In this document: positions 24,154 through 32,008 of the stretch, piece after piece
Position numbering within the stretch: position 1 is the stretch's first letter
Layout of the letters: the number at the start of each line of letters is the position of its first letter
Source: Alphaproteobacteria bacterium
GTDB lineage: Bacteria > Pseudomonadota > Alphaproteobacteria > Bin65
Assembly: GCA_022819985.1 (NCBI GenBank)
Contig: JAJEGH010000018.1
Coordinates: 34,083 to 98,082 of the forward strand
Reading direction: 5' to 3'
DNA length: 64,000 nucleotides
Translations under genes and position numbers: made by a program
Notes under the pieces: generated by a model
The model's database searches: none
What the model was told of the DNA's origin: nothing
Seen by the model: the letters and a program-made list of their open reading frames with translations, nothing else

Positions 24154-25038
24154 CTAACTCTTCAGCCTGTAGCCGGTGCGGAACAGCTGTAGGCAGACCA
24201 GCCACAGGGCGAGGTTCAGGACCAGCAGCACGATACCGCCGGCCAGCGTGTCGCCGTCGGCGCGGCCGATGAAGCCGCTGCGGAAGCCGTCGATCATGAA
24301 GAAGAACGGGTTGACCTGGGCGAAATCGTTGAGCGGCGGCGGCAGCCGCTCGATGGAATAGAAGGTGCCGCTGAGGAAGGCCGCCGGGGTAACGACGAAG
24401 TTGGTGACCGCGGCCATCTGTTCGAACTTGTCGGACCAGATGCCCCCGATCAGGCCCAGCAGGGCGAGCATGACCGAGGCCATGACGGCGAAATACAGGA
24501 TGGTGAGCGGCGCCTGGACCTGTACCGGCACGAAGATCGCCATGGCGCCGAGCGTGACCGCCCCGACTGCCAGGCCGCGGGTCGCGCCCGCCGCCGCGTA
24601 GGCCGCCGCCAGTTCGCCCGGCGAGAGCGGCGACATCAGCACGTCGACGATATTGCCCTGGATCTTCGAGATCAGCAGGGAGCCGGCCGTGTTCTGGAAC
24701 GAGCTCTGGACGATCGCCATCATGACGAGGCCGGGCGCCAGGAATTCGGCGAAGGGCACGCCGCCGATCTCGCGCACGATATCGCCCATCGCCACGGAGA
24801 AGACCGACAGGAACAGCAGCGTCGTCACGATGGGCGCCAGCAGGGACTGGCTGACGACCTTCAGGAAGCGCTGGAGTTCCTTGCGGTACAGGGTCCACAG
24901 GCCGAGCCGGTTCACGGCGCCCATCGGCCGTGGCCCGACGGCGCCGGGGCGGTCCGGCGCACCGTCCGGCGGCGGGGCGGTCCCGGAGTTGGTCCCGGAG
25001 TTCGTTTCGCCGGTGGTCTCGGGAGAAAACGGGTTCAT
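24154..25038 (-). CDS. ABC-2 type transporter permease
   Basis: 294 residues with six hydrophobic segments. LYRKELQRFLKVVSQSLLAPIVTTLLFLSVFS and LMSPLSPGELAAAYAAAGATRG are typical of the NodJ-like ABC-2 family, and FYSIERLPPPLNDFAQVNPFFFMIDGFR is its signature loop. Start ATG 25038 gives a 45-residue polar N-terminus with a duplicated TNSG unit; ATG at the MGAVNRLG segment is a shorter option. No ATPase gene adjoins it, unlike the exporter at 12374-14028, so its partner is elsewhere. Confidence 0.87.
   Translation of the reverse strand: MNPFSPETTGETNSGTNSGTAPPPDGAPDRPGAVGPRPMGAVNRLGLWTLYRKELQRFLKVVSQSLLAPIVTTLLFLSVFSVAMGDIVREIGGVPFAEFLAPGLVMMAIVQSSFQNTAGSLLISKIQGNIVDVLMSPLSPGELAAAYAAAGATRGLAVGAVTLGAMAIFVPVQVQAPLTILYFAVMASVMLALLGLIGGIWSDKFEQMAAVTNFVVTPAAFLSGTFYSIERLPPPLNDFAQVNPFFFMIDGFRSGFIGRADGDTLAGGIVLLVLNLALWLVCLQLFRTGYRLKS
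24979..25002. repeat. 12-base tandem duplication at the permease N-terminus
   Basis: GGTCCCGGAGTT occurs twice exactly, encoding the repeated TNSG of the minus-strand permease. Confidence 0.9.
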
Positions 25039-25169
25039 GCGGCGCGCATCGCGGGGGTTCGGCGCTGGGTGTCTGCCTGATCTATGGACCGGGGCCGCCG
25101 AATAAAGGGCTGCGCGTCGTCCTCGGCTCCTCCGCGGCGGCCCTTCCGGCGGCGTCCGGCCCGTCCGGA

Positions 25170-26441
25170 TCAGCCGTCCCGATCCGCCTCGGCTTCCTCG
25201 GCGCGCGGATCGAAGGCGAAGATGTTGGGCGAGGTCCGCGCCATCGGCACATAGTCTTCCCGGTTTTCCGGCGCGATCGCGCGGCGCTGTTTCGTGCGAC
25301 GGAGGGTCCACAGCGCCACGCTGCCGTGCAGGATGCCGGTAAACAGGAACAGGAAGCCCGGGTCGAACAGCTCCATCAGGGCCGAGGCGACCAGCGGCCC
25401 GGCGACGGCGCCGACACCGAAAATCACCAGCAGGCCGGCGCTGATCTCGACGAAATCCTCCGGATCGGCATGGTCGTTCGCGTGGGCGACCGCGAAACCG
25501 TAGATCGAGAACGCCGCCGCGCCGAACAGGAAGTTGGCGGCATAGACGACCATGACCGGAAGGCCGGAAGCGCTCAGCAGGACCGCACCGGCGACGGCGG
25601 CGACGGCGCACACCGCGGCGATCAGCCAGCGCCGGTCCGGCAGCCGGTCCGACAGGCGGCCGAGCGGATACTGCACGACCGCGCCGCCGACGATGGCGAC
25701 GCTGATGAACACGGCGATGCCGGTGACCGAAAGGCCGAGATCCTTGGCGTAGACCGCGGCGAGGCTCCAGACCGCGCCGTTGGCCATGCCGTTGGTCAGG
25801 CAGCCGACAACGCTGACCTGCGAATTGCGCCACAGTTTGCGCAGGTCCGGCCGGGCCTTGACCGGCAGCGGCGGCGAGGGGGACCGGGTCAGGCAGACCG
25901 GAATGACCGCCAGCGCGAACAGGATCGCGGCCAGGGAAAACAGCTTCGAACTGCCGGGCGCTTCGAGCAGGAGAAGATATTGCCCCGCCGTTACCGCCGC
26001 CAGATGGATCGCGACATAGGCCGAGAACACCGTGCCGCGGTTCTGCCGGGTCGCCGCGCCGTTCAGCCAGCTCTCGATCACCATATACAGGCCGGCGATG
26101 CACAGGCCGATCATCGCGCGAAAGACGATCCAGGCGACCGGGTCCGGGGCCAGTTCGTGCAGCAGCGGTACGATGGCCGCCAGCGCGGCGACGGCCGCGT
26201 AGACCCGGATATGGCCGACCCGCGCGACCAGCGGCGGCACGAGGTAGCAGCCCAGCACGAAGCCGACCGAATAGGCCGCGCCGATCGCGCCGATCCAGGC
26301 GGCGCCGAACCCTTCGATGTCCGCGCGCAGCGGCACGAGGGTCAGAAACAGGCCGTTGCCCAGCATAAGCAGCGCCACCCCGACGAGCAGGGCGGCGACC
26401 GGCGCGAGCAGCGCCTTCGGTGCGGCGAGGGAGGCGGTCAT
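25170..26441 (-). CDS. MFS transporter (YcaD-like drug/metabolite group)
   Basis: 423 residues with 12 predicted hydrophobic segments. Motif A-like QYPLGRLSDRLPDRR joins helices in the second half, and GIDRAMIGLCIAGLYMVIESWLNG-like residues (about 95-115) are typical of the UMF1/YcaD-type MFS. Start ATG 26441 follows a longer open frame with no conserved residues. The soluble C-terminal tail ends in an acidic stretch. Substrate unknown. The neighbouring flavodoxin runs in the same direction. Confidence 0.87.
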   Translation of the reverse strand: MTASLAAPKALLAPVAALLVGVALLMLGNGLFLTLVPLRADIEGFGAAWIGAIGAAYSVGFVLGCYLVPPLVARVGHIRVYAAVAALAAIVPLLHELAPDPVAWIVFRAMIGLCIAGLYMVIESWLNGAATRQNRGTVFSAYVAIHLAAVTAGQYLLLLEAPGSSKLFSLAAILFALAVIPVCLTRSPSPPLPVKARPDLRKLWRNSQVSVVGCLTNGMANGAVWSLAAVYAKDLGLSVTGIAVFISVAIVGGAVVQYPLGRLSDRLPDRRWLIAAVCAVAAVAGAVLLSASGLPVMVVYAANFLFGAAAFSIYGFAVAHANDHADPEDFVEISAGLLVIFGVGAVAGPLVASALMELFDPGFLFLFTGILHGSVALWTLRRTKQRRAIAPENREDYVPMARTSPNIFAFDPRAEEAEADRDG

Positions 26442-26588
26442 GCGCGCCACGGCGGGAAGCCCTTGCAAACGGGTCCGGCAGCAGTGCCGGGGCGCGGCGA
26501 TATATGGAGCGAATGCGGTGCGCGCAACCCCTCGTTTATTCAATTCGACGGGCCGGGAATGCCCGGCGCCGACGCCGTCCCGATCCGG

Positions 26589-27059
26589 TCAGGCGGCGAG
26601 GGCGCGGGCCTCGCTAAAATTTCCGATCCACTCCTTGACCCACGCGACGCCGTCGTCTTCGGCAATCGTGCCGGAACTGGCGTCATGGGTGAAAATTTCG
26701 CCGATCTTCTTGGCGCCGCAGTCCGCCAGCGCCTTGTCGAAACGCTTGCCGCCGAAGTTGAAGGTATCCGAATAGGTCATGTCGCCGAGCGAGAAGACGC
26801 CGTAGCGCACGCCGCTCAGGTCCGGCTTGTCCTGGACAAGCCCTTCGTAGAGCGCCATGGCGTTGTCCGGCACGTCGCCCTGGCCGTAGGTCGAGGAGAC
26901 GATCAGGAAATCGCCGCCGCCGTCGAACACCGAGATATCGAGATCGTCCATCGGCTCGACCTCGATCTCGTGGCCGAGTTCGGCGAGTGTGTCGCTCATC
27001 TCTTCCGCCACCATTTCGGCGGTGCCGGTCATCGTGCCGACCAGAATCTTCAGTTCCAC
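26589..27059 (-). CDS. Short-chain flavodoxin (MioC-like)
   Basis: 156 residues from GTG 27059. FMN phosphate loop VGTMTGTAEMVAEEM near residue 6, STYGQGDVPDNA near 60, and FSLGDMTYSDTFNFGGKRFD near 90 are the three FMN contacts. One-electron carrier. It diverges from boxR; its predicted promoter lies next to the boxR operator. Since no BoxA reductase gene is present, a role in feeding BoxB with electrons is a reasonable inference. A general redox role is the alternative. Confidence 0.9.
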   Translation of the reverse strand: MELKILVGTMTGTAEMVAEEMSDTLAELGHEIEVEPMDDLDISVFDGGGDFLIVSSTYGQGDVPDNAMALYEGLVQDKPDLSGVRYGVFSLGDMTYSDTFNFGGKRFDKALADCGAKKIGEIFTHDASSGTIAEDDGVAWVKEWIGNFSEARALAA

Positions 27060-27080
27060 GGCCGTTGCTCCAACCTGTCT

Positions 27081-27105
27081 CGGGGCATGTCCCGGGGCAT
27101 GTTCC
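27081..27105. repeat. 12-base tandem duplication in the flavodoxin leader
   Basis: CGGGGCATGTCC and CGGGGCATGTTCC follow one another between the flavodoxin promoter and its GTG start. Confidence 0.8.
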
Positions 27106-27183
27106 GGGGGTCGGTCCCGGTTGCGGCGGCCTCCGGCGGCGCAGCCGGCAGGGCGCAGTCCCGCTCCGGGGCGAGTGGCGCGC

Positions 27184-27212
27184 AAGATAAATCCATTTGA
27201 TCTTGATGACAA
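27184..27212 (-). promoter_or_regulatory. Predicted flavodoxin promoter, TTGTCA-17-TATCTT
   Basis: On the minus strand TTGTCA (27212-27207) and TATCTT (27189-27184) have ideal spacing. The -35 begins two bases from the BoxR palindrome, so the regulator could affect both directions. The leader to the GTG start is about 120 bases. Confidence 0.55.
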
Positions 27213-27232
27213 GCATTATATTGCATATAATG
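27203..27232 (+). promoter_or_regulatory. boxR promoter with overlapping palindromic operator
   Basis: TTGATG (27203-27208), 17 bases, then consensus TATAAT (27226-27231). The palindrome CATTATAT-TGC-ATATAATG (27214-27232) has perfect 8-base arms and covers the -10. Its core ATTATATTGCATAT (14 bases) is repeated exactly at the boxC promoter. BzdR/BoxR-type regulators are known to recognise TGCA-containing sites. Confidence 0.8.
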
Positions 27233-27260
27233 GGACGAGCCTCCAGACGGGACCGCAACC

Positions 27261-28172
27261 ATGGAAGCCTTCCAACGCCCGCCGGCGCCGGAATCCCGGC
27301 AGAATGGCGAGCTCGACGCCTACCTGGCCGGACTGGGCGAGCGTGTCCGTGCGGCACGGGCCCGGCGCGGCATGTCGCGCAAGGTCCTGTCGCGCGCCTC
27401 CGGCGTGTCGGAACGTTATCTGGCCCAGCTCGAAGCCGGAAAGGGCAATATCTCGATCGGCCTGTTGCGCAAGGTCGCCGAGGCGATGAGCGTGCCGCTG
27501 GCCGACCTGGTGCGCGAGGGCGGCGAGCGGCCGGTCGACCTGACCCTGCTCATCCGCAAGCTGGAACGCCTGCAGCCGGACGAACTCGCTCAGGCCAACA
27601 GCCTGCTGACCGAGACCCTGGGCCTGGGCGAGAGCGGGCGCCGGATCGACCGGGTTGCGCTCATCGGCCTGCGCGGCGCCGGCAAGACGACGCTGGGCGC
27701 CGCCCTGGCCCGGCGCAGCGGCGTCCCCTTCATCGAAATGGCGCGCGAAATCGAGCGGACCGCCGGCATGCCGGTCGACCAGATATTCGACCTGTCCGGG
27801 CAGGCCGCCTACCGGCGCTACGAGCGCCGCGCCCTGGAGGATGTGCTGGCCGCCCATCCGGAATGCGTGATTGCCGCAGGCGGCAGCATCGTCTCCGAGC
27901 CGGAGACCTACGAGCTGCTGCTTCGCGAATGTTTCACCGTCTGGCTGCGCGCGACGCCGGAGGACCATATGCGCCGGGTCCGCGAACAGGGCGACACCCG
28001 CCCGATGGAGAACAGCGGCGAGGCGATGGCCGATCTCAAGCGCATTCTGGAGACGAGAAACGCGCTCTACACGCGCGCCGATGTCGTGCTCGACACCTCG
28101 GGCCGGTCGGCGGAAGCGGCGCTGAACGCGCTGGGCCTTGCCCTGAGCGACGCCCGGCGGAAAAGCGAATAA
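27261..28172 (+). CDS. boxR: BoxR/BzdR-type regulator: Xre helix-turn-helix fused to a shikimate-kinase-like domain
   Basis: 303 residues. Residues about 25-85 are an Xre helix-turn-helix (LSRASGVSERYLAQLEAGKGNISIGLLRKVAEAM). Residues about 130-300 resemble shikimate kinase, with P-loop GLRGAGKTTLG near 135 and VIAAGGSIV. In the known proteins the second domain binds benzoyl-CoA and releases DNA. Immediately followed by boxC-boxB, and both promoters share its putative site. Confidence 0.94.
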   Translation: MEAFQRPPAPESRQNGELDAYLAGLGERVRAARARRGMSRKVLSRASGVSERYLAQLEAGKGNISIGLLRKVAEAMSVPLADLVREGGERPVDLTLLIRKLERLQPDELAQANSLLTETLGLGESGRRIDRVALIGLRGAGKTTLGAALARRSGVPFIEMAREIERTAGMPVDQIFDLSGQAAYRRYERRALEDVLAAHPECVIAAGGSIVSEPETYELLLRECFTVWLRATPEDHMRRVREQGDTRPMENSGEAMADLKRILETRNALYTRADVVLDTSGRSAEAALNALGLALSDARRKSE

Positions 28173-28178
28173 TAATGC

Positions 28179-28212
28179 TTGCAATGCAAAAAATGTGAAT
28201 TATATTGCATAT
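28179..28212 (+). promoter_or_regulatory. boxC promoter with BoxR-like operator
   Basis: TTGCAA (28179-28184) and TATATT (28201-28206) are 16 bases apart. ATTATATTGCATAT (28199-28212) is identical to the core of the boxR operator and lies on the -10. Three TGCA tetramers occur at 28180, 28185 and 28206. Confidence 0.7.
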
Positions 28213-28281
28213 TGCGCGGAGCGTATCGAGACGCGCCGAATAACCTGCCGCGCCGGAAAGGGCGGCATCCGGGGAGCGACC

Positions 28282-29937
28282 ATGACCGAAAATATCGTGC
28301 TGTATGACCGGGAGCCCGGCGACTACAAACACTGGTCGATCGATGTCGACGGCGAGGTCGCGCGGTTGACCCTGGACGTCGCCGAGGACGGCGGGCTCAA
28401 GCCCGGCTACGCGCTGAAGCTGAATTCCTACGACCTGGGCGTGGACATGGAACTGTCGGACGCCCTGCAGCGCATCCGCTTCGAGCATCCGTCGGTCAAG
28501 GTGGCGGTCGTCACCAGCGGCAAGGACCGGGTGTTCTGCGCCGGCGCCAACATCAACATGCTGTCCGCTTCCGAACACTGGTGGAAGGTGAATTTCTGCA
28601 AATTCACCAACGAGACCCGCAACGGCCTCGAGGACATGTCGGAAAGCTCCGGCCTGAAATCGCTTGCTGCGGTCAACGGCGCCTGCGCCGGCGGCGGCTA
28701 CGAACTGGCGCTCGCCTGCGACGAGATCGTGATGGTCAACGACCGCTCCTCCACCGTGAGCCTGCCGGAAGTGCCGCTGCTCGGCGTGCTGCCCGGCACC
28801 GGCGGCCTGACCCGGGTGACCGACAAGCGCAAGGTGCGCCGCGACCTGGCCGACGTGTTCTGCACGACTTCGGAAGGCGTGCGGGCCGACCGGGCCAAGG
28901 CCTGGAAGCTGATCGACGATTATGCGCCGCCGGCCGCGTTCGACGCGCTGGTCGCCGACCGGGCGAAGGCGCTGGCCGCGCAATCCAGCCGCCCGGACGA
29001 AGCGACGGGCGTAAAGCTGACCCCGCTGAACCGCCGGATCGACGATGCGGGCTACCATTACGAATTCGTCGACGTCGCGCTGGATTCGGCCGACCGCACC
29101 GCGACGCTGACGGTGCGCGGCCCGGACGGCGCGCCGCCGGCGACCGCTGCGGAGATCGAGGCGGCGGGCGTTGGCTGGTGGGTCCTGCAGATGACGCGCG
29201 AACTGGACGACGCGATCCTGATGCTGCGCACCAACAACACCGACATCGGCCTGTGGCTGCTGCGCGCCGAGGGCGATGCCGCGGCCGTGCTGGCGGCCGG
29301 CCGGTCGCTGCTGGAGAACCGGGACAACTGGTTCGTCAACGAGACGGTCCAGTATCTCAAGCGGACGCTGGCGCGGCTCGACGTGTCGTCGCGCAGCCTG
29401 TTCGCCATCGCCGATGCCGGCACCTGTTTCGCCGGCATCCTCGCCGAGCTGCTGCTCGCCGCCGACCGTTCCTACATGCTCGACGATCAGGAGGAGCCGG
29501 AGAATTCGCCGGCCGTCCTGCTCGACGAGACGAATTTCGGCCTGTTCCCGATGCCGAACGGCCTGACCCGGATCGCCGCGCATTTCCAGGAGGACGCCGC
29601 CGCCGAGGCCGCCGCCCGGGCGCGGACCGGCGAGGCGATAGGCCCGGAGGAAGCCGCCGGACTCGGCCTCGTCACCTTCGCGCCGGACGAACTGGACTGG
29701 GAGGACGAGGTGCGCCTCGCCATCGAGGAGCGCGCCAGCCTGTCGCCCGACGCGCTGACCGGCATGGAGGCCAGCCTGCGCTTCGGCGGCAGGGAGACCA
29801 TGGCCACCAAGGTATTCGGCCGGCTGACCGCCTGGCAGAACTGGATCTTCATCCGGCCCAACGCCGTCGGCGACCGGGGCGCGCTCAAGCTCTACGGCAC
29901 CGGCACCAAACCCAGCTTCAAGTGGCAGCGCGTGTAA
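28282..29937 (+). CDS. boxC: 2,3-epoxybenzoyl-CoA dihydrolase (BoxC)
   Basis: 551 residues, the expected size. It is a double crotonase-fold enzyme: the first half has FCAGANINML and NGACAGGGYELALACDEI oxyanion-hole segments, the second half LRTNNTDIGLWLLR and the conserved tail PNAVGDRGALKLYGTGTKPSF. It hydrolyses the benzoyl-CoA epoxide, releasing formate and opening the ring to a dihydroadipoyl-CoA semialdehyde. GGGGAG precedes the ATG. Followed after 53 bases by boxB. Confidence 0.96.
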   Translation: MTENIVLYDREPGDYKHWSIDVDGEVARLTLDVAEDGGLKPGYALKLNSYDLGVDMELSDALQRIRFEHPSVKVAVVTSGKDRVFCAGANINMLSASEHWWKVNFCKFTNETRNGLEDMSESSGLKSLAAVNGACAGGGYELALACDEIVMVNDRSSTVSLPEVPLLGVLPGTGGLTRVTDKRKVRRDLADVFCTTSEGVRADRAKAWKLIDDYAPPAAFDALVADRAKALAAQSSRPDEATGVKLTPLNRRIDDAGYHYEFVDVALDSADRTATLTVRGPDGAPPATAAEIEAAGVGWWVLQMTRELDDAILMLRTNNTDIGLWLLRAEGDAAAVLAAGRSLLENRDNWFVNETVQYLKRTLARLDVSSRSLFAIADAGTCFAGILAELLLAADRSYMLDDQEEPENSPAVLLDETNFGLFPMPNGLTRIAAHFQEDAAAEAAARARTGEAIGPEEAAGLGLVTFAPDELDWEDEVRLAIEERASLSPDALTGMEASLRFGGRETMATKVFGRLTAWQNWIFIRPNAVGDRGALKLYGTGTKPSFKWQRV

Positions 29938-29990
29938 CTTCGTACTGCGCGCCGACCGATCAGGAACACCCAGACCCGAGGACCGCTTTC

Positions 29991-31418
29991 ATGTCGATCA
30001 ACTACGCCGAGAAAATCCCCAACAACGTCGACCTCAGCGCCGACCGCCAGCTCCAGCGCGCGCTGGAGCGCTGGCAGCCCGCCTTCCTGAACTGGTGGGG
30101 CGAGATGGGCCCGGACGGCGACTTCCAGGCGCGGGACGTCTACCTGCGCACGGCGACCTCGGTCGACGCCAAGGGCTGGGCCACCTATGGCCATGTGAAG
30201 ATGCCGGACTACCGCTGGGGCATCTTCCTCGCCGACAAGACGGAGGACCGCACCATCGGCTTCGGCGACAATTTCGGCCAGCCGGTGTGGCAGCAGGTGC
30301 CCGGCGAGTTCCGCTCGGACCTGCGTCGCCTGATCGTGACCCAGGGCGATACCGAGCCCGCCTCGGTCGAGCAGCAGCGCATGCTCGCCTACACCTGCCC
30401 GTCGCTCTACGACATGCGCAACCTGTTCCAGGTCAATGTCGAGGAAGGCCGGCACCTCTGGGCCATGGTCTACCTGCTGCACGCCCATTTCGGCCGCGAC
30501 GGCCGCGAGGAGGCCGAGGACCTGCTGGAGCGCCATTCCGGCGACATCAACAACCCGCGCATCCTGACCACCTTCAACGAGCCGATCGACGACTGGATGT
30601 CGTTCTTCAGCTTCACCTATTTCACCGACCGGGACGGCAAGTTCCAGCTCAAGATGCTGGCCGAGAGCGCCTTCGATCCGTTGTCGCGCACCTGCCGCTT
30701 CATGCTGACCGAGGAAGCCCACCACATGTTCGTCGGCGAGACCGGCCTCGGCCGGGTCATCAGGCGGGGGCTCGAGGTCATGCAGGAGCTGAACACCGAC
30801 GATCCGCAGCGCATCCGCGACCACGGCGCGATCGATCTGGGGCTCGTCCAGAAATACATCAATTTCTGGTACTCCTCCTCCCTCGACCTGTTCGGCGCCG
30901 ACCGCTCCACCAACGCCGCGGCCTATTTCGCCAACGGCCTGAAAGGCCGGCCGGACGAGGACCGGTTCGAGGATCACATCGAGGCGGACACCGCCTACGG
31001 CATCGAGGAGCCGACCGAAGACGGCGCCGGCGTGCAGGAGGTCGAGATCCCGACGCGCAACGCCATGAACCTGGTCGCCCGCAAGGGCTATTCGAAGGAC
31101 TGCGATATCGGCGTCACGCGCTGGAACCGGATGATCCGCAAGGCCGGGGTCGATTTCGAAATCCGCCTGCCGTCGGACCGTTTCCGCCGGACGGTCGGCC
31201 CCTTCGCCGGCTTCCATTTTGCGCCCGACGGCACGCCGGTCCCGAAAGAGGTCTACGAGAGCCGGATGGACGGCTGGATCCCGTCGGAGGCCGACCGGGC
31301 CCATATCAAGAGTCTGATGAAGCAGGTGACCGCACCGGGCAAGATGGCCGGCTGGATCGCCCCGCCGGACCGCGGCATCAACAACAACCCCGTCGACTAC
31401 GAATATGTCCGGCTGTAG
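29991..31418 (+). CDS. boxB: Benzoyl-CoA 2,3-epoxidase oxygenase subunit (BoxB)
   Basis: 475 residues, standard. The di-iron ligands appear in QVNVEEGRHLWAMVYLL (E and H near residue 150) and FMLTEEAHHMFVGETG (ExxH near 243). BoxB inserts one oxygen atom into benzoyl-CoA and needs two electrons from a reductase, normally BoxA, which is absent here. The start ATG is spaced from boxC by an ordinary leader. A strong hairpin terminator ends the transcript. Confidence 0.97.
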   Translation: MSINYAEKIPNNVDLSADRQLQRALERWQPAFLNWWGEMGPDGDFQARDVYLRTATSVDAKGWATYGHVKMPDYRWGIFLADKTEDRTIGFGDNFGQPVWQQVPGEFRSDLRRLIVTQGDTEPASVEQQRMLAYTCPSLYDMRNLFQVNVEEGRHLWAMVYLLHAHFGRDGREEAEDLLERHSGDINNPRILTTFNEPIDDWMSFFSFTYFTDRDGKFQLKMLAESAFDPLSRTCRFMLTEEAHHMFVGETGLGRVIRRGLEVMQELNTDDPQRIRDHGAIDLGLVQKYINFWYSSSLDLFGADRSTNAAAYFANGLKGRPDEDRFEDHIEADTAYGIEEPTEDGAGVQEVEIPTRNAMNLVARKGYSKDCDIGVTRWNRMIRKAGVDFEIRLPSDRFRRTVGPFAGFHFAPDGTPVPKEVYESRMDGWIPSEADRAHIKSLMKQVTAPGKMAGWIAPPDRGINNNPVDYEYVRL

Positions 31419-31441
31419 CCGGCAGCCGGTATGGCCGAACG

Positions 31442-31471
31442 GCAAAAGGCCCGGATGTCCGGGCCTTTTGC
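31442..31471 (+). terminator. Rho-independent terminator after boxB
   Basis: GCAAAAGGCCCGG (31442-31454) and CCGGGCCTTTTGC (31459-31471) form a perfect 13-base stem with an ATGT loop, and the descending arm contains the T run. Located 24 bases after the boxB stop. Confidence 0.93.
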
Positions 31472-31606
31472 TGCACGGGCTGCGCCGGCCTTCCTGCCGC
31501 CGGCATTGTCAGCACTCGCGGCAGAACGCTGCTAAATCGTTGATATTGTTGAATTAATGCTCGTCTGTTAAGCTCGTCTCCGGTTACGGCAAGCGGGGAG
31601 GACGGC

Positions 31607-31906
31607 ATGGGCACGAACCTGGGATCGCGCAGGCCGCCGGCCGCGCCGGGCCTTCTGCGGCAGCTGCAGGGCCATCGGCTGACCACCGCCGAGATCATCT
31701 ACCGCCTGCCCGACCACCCGGCCCTGTTGCAGACCTATGTCTGGCAGAGTCTGGATGTCGCGCCGCGCTTTCCCAAGCTGCGGGAGTTCCTGTGCTTCTG
31801 GGAAGAGAATCTGGAGGGCGCGCTCCATATCGTGCGCGTGGCGTCGCGCCAGCTGGTCCGGCCCGCCGAGTTCCGCTTCGTCGACGGGGTGCTCCGCCTC
31901 AACTGA
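31607..31906 (+). CDS. Usg family protein
   Basis: 99 residues. LLRQLQGHRLTTAEIIYRLPDHPALLQTYVWQ and LEGALHIVRVASRQLVRPAEFR match the Usg family, a small alphaproteobacterial protein named for its position in Caulobacter trp DNA. Function unknown. It is separated from boxB by a terminator and its own A+T-rich upstream region (31510-31570), so it is not part of the box transcript. Confidence 0.85.
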   Translation: MGTNLGSRRPPAAPGLLRQLQGHRLTTAEIIYRLPDHPALLQTYVWQSLDVAPRFPKLREFLCFWEENLEGALHIVRVASRQLVRPAEFRFVDGVLRLN

Positions 31907-32008
31907 CTCTGCCGGCCGACAAAGGGGCTTCCAACAACGGCGTACACGCACTAGCTTGCGCGCCGTGCGCCATCCGGCGCCTGAGGGAAATCGACAGCGA
32001 TAAACGGT

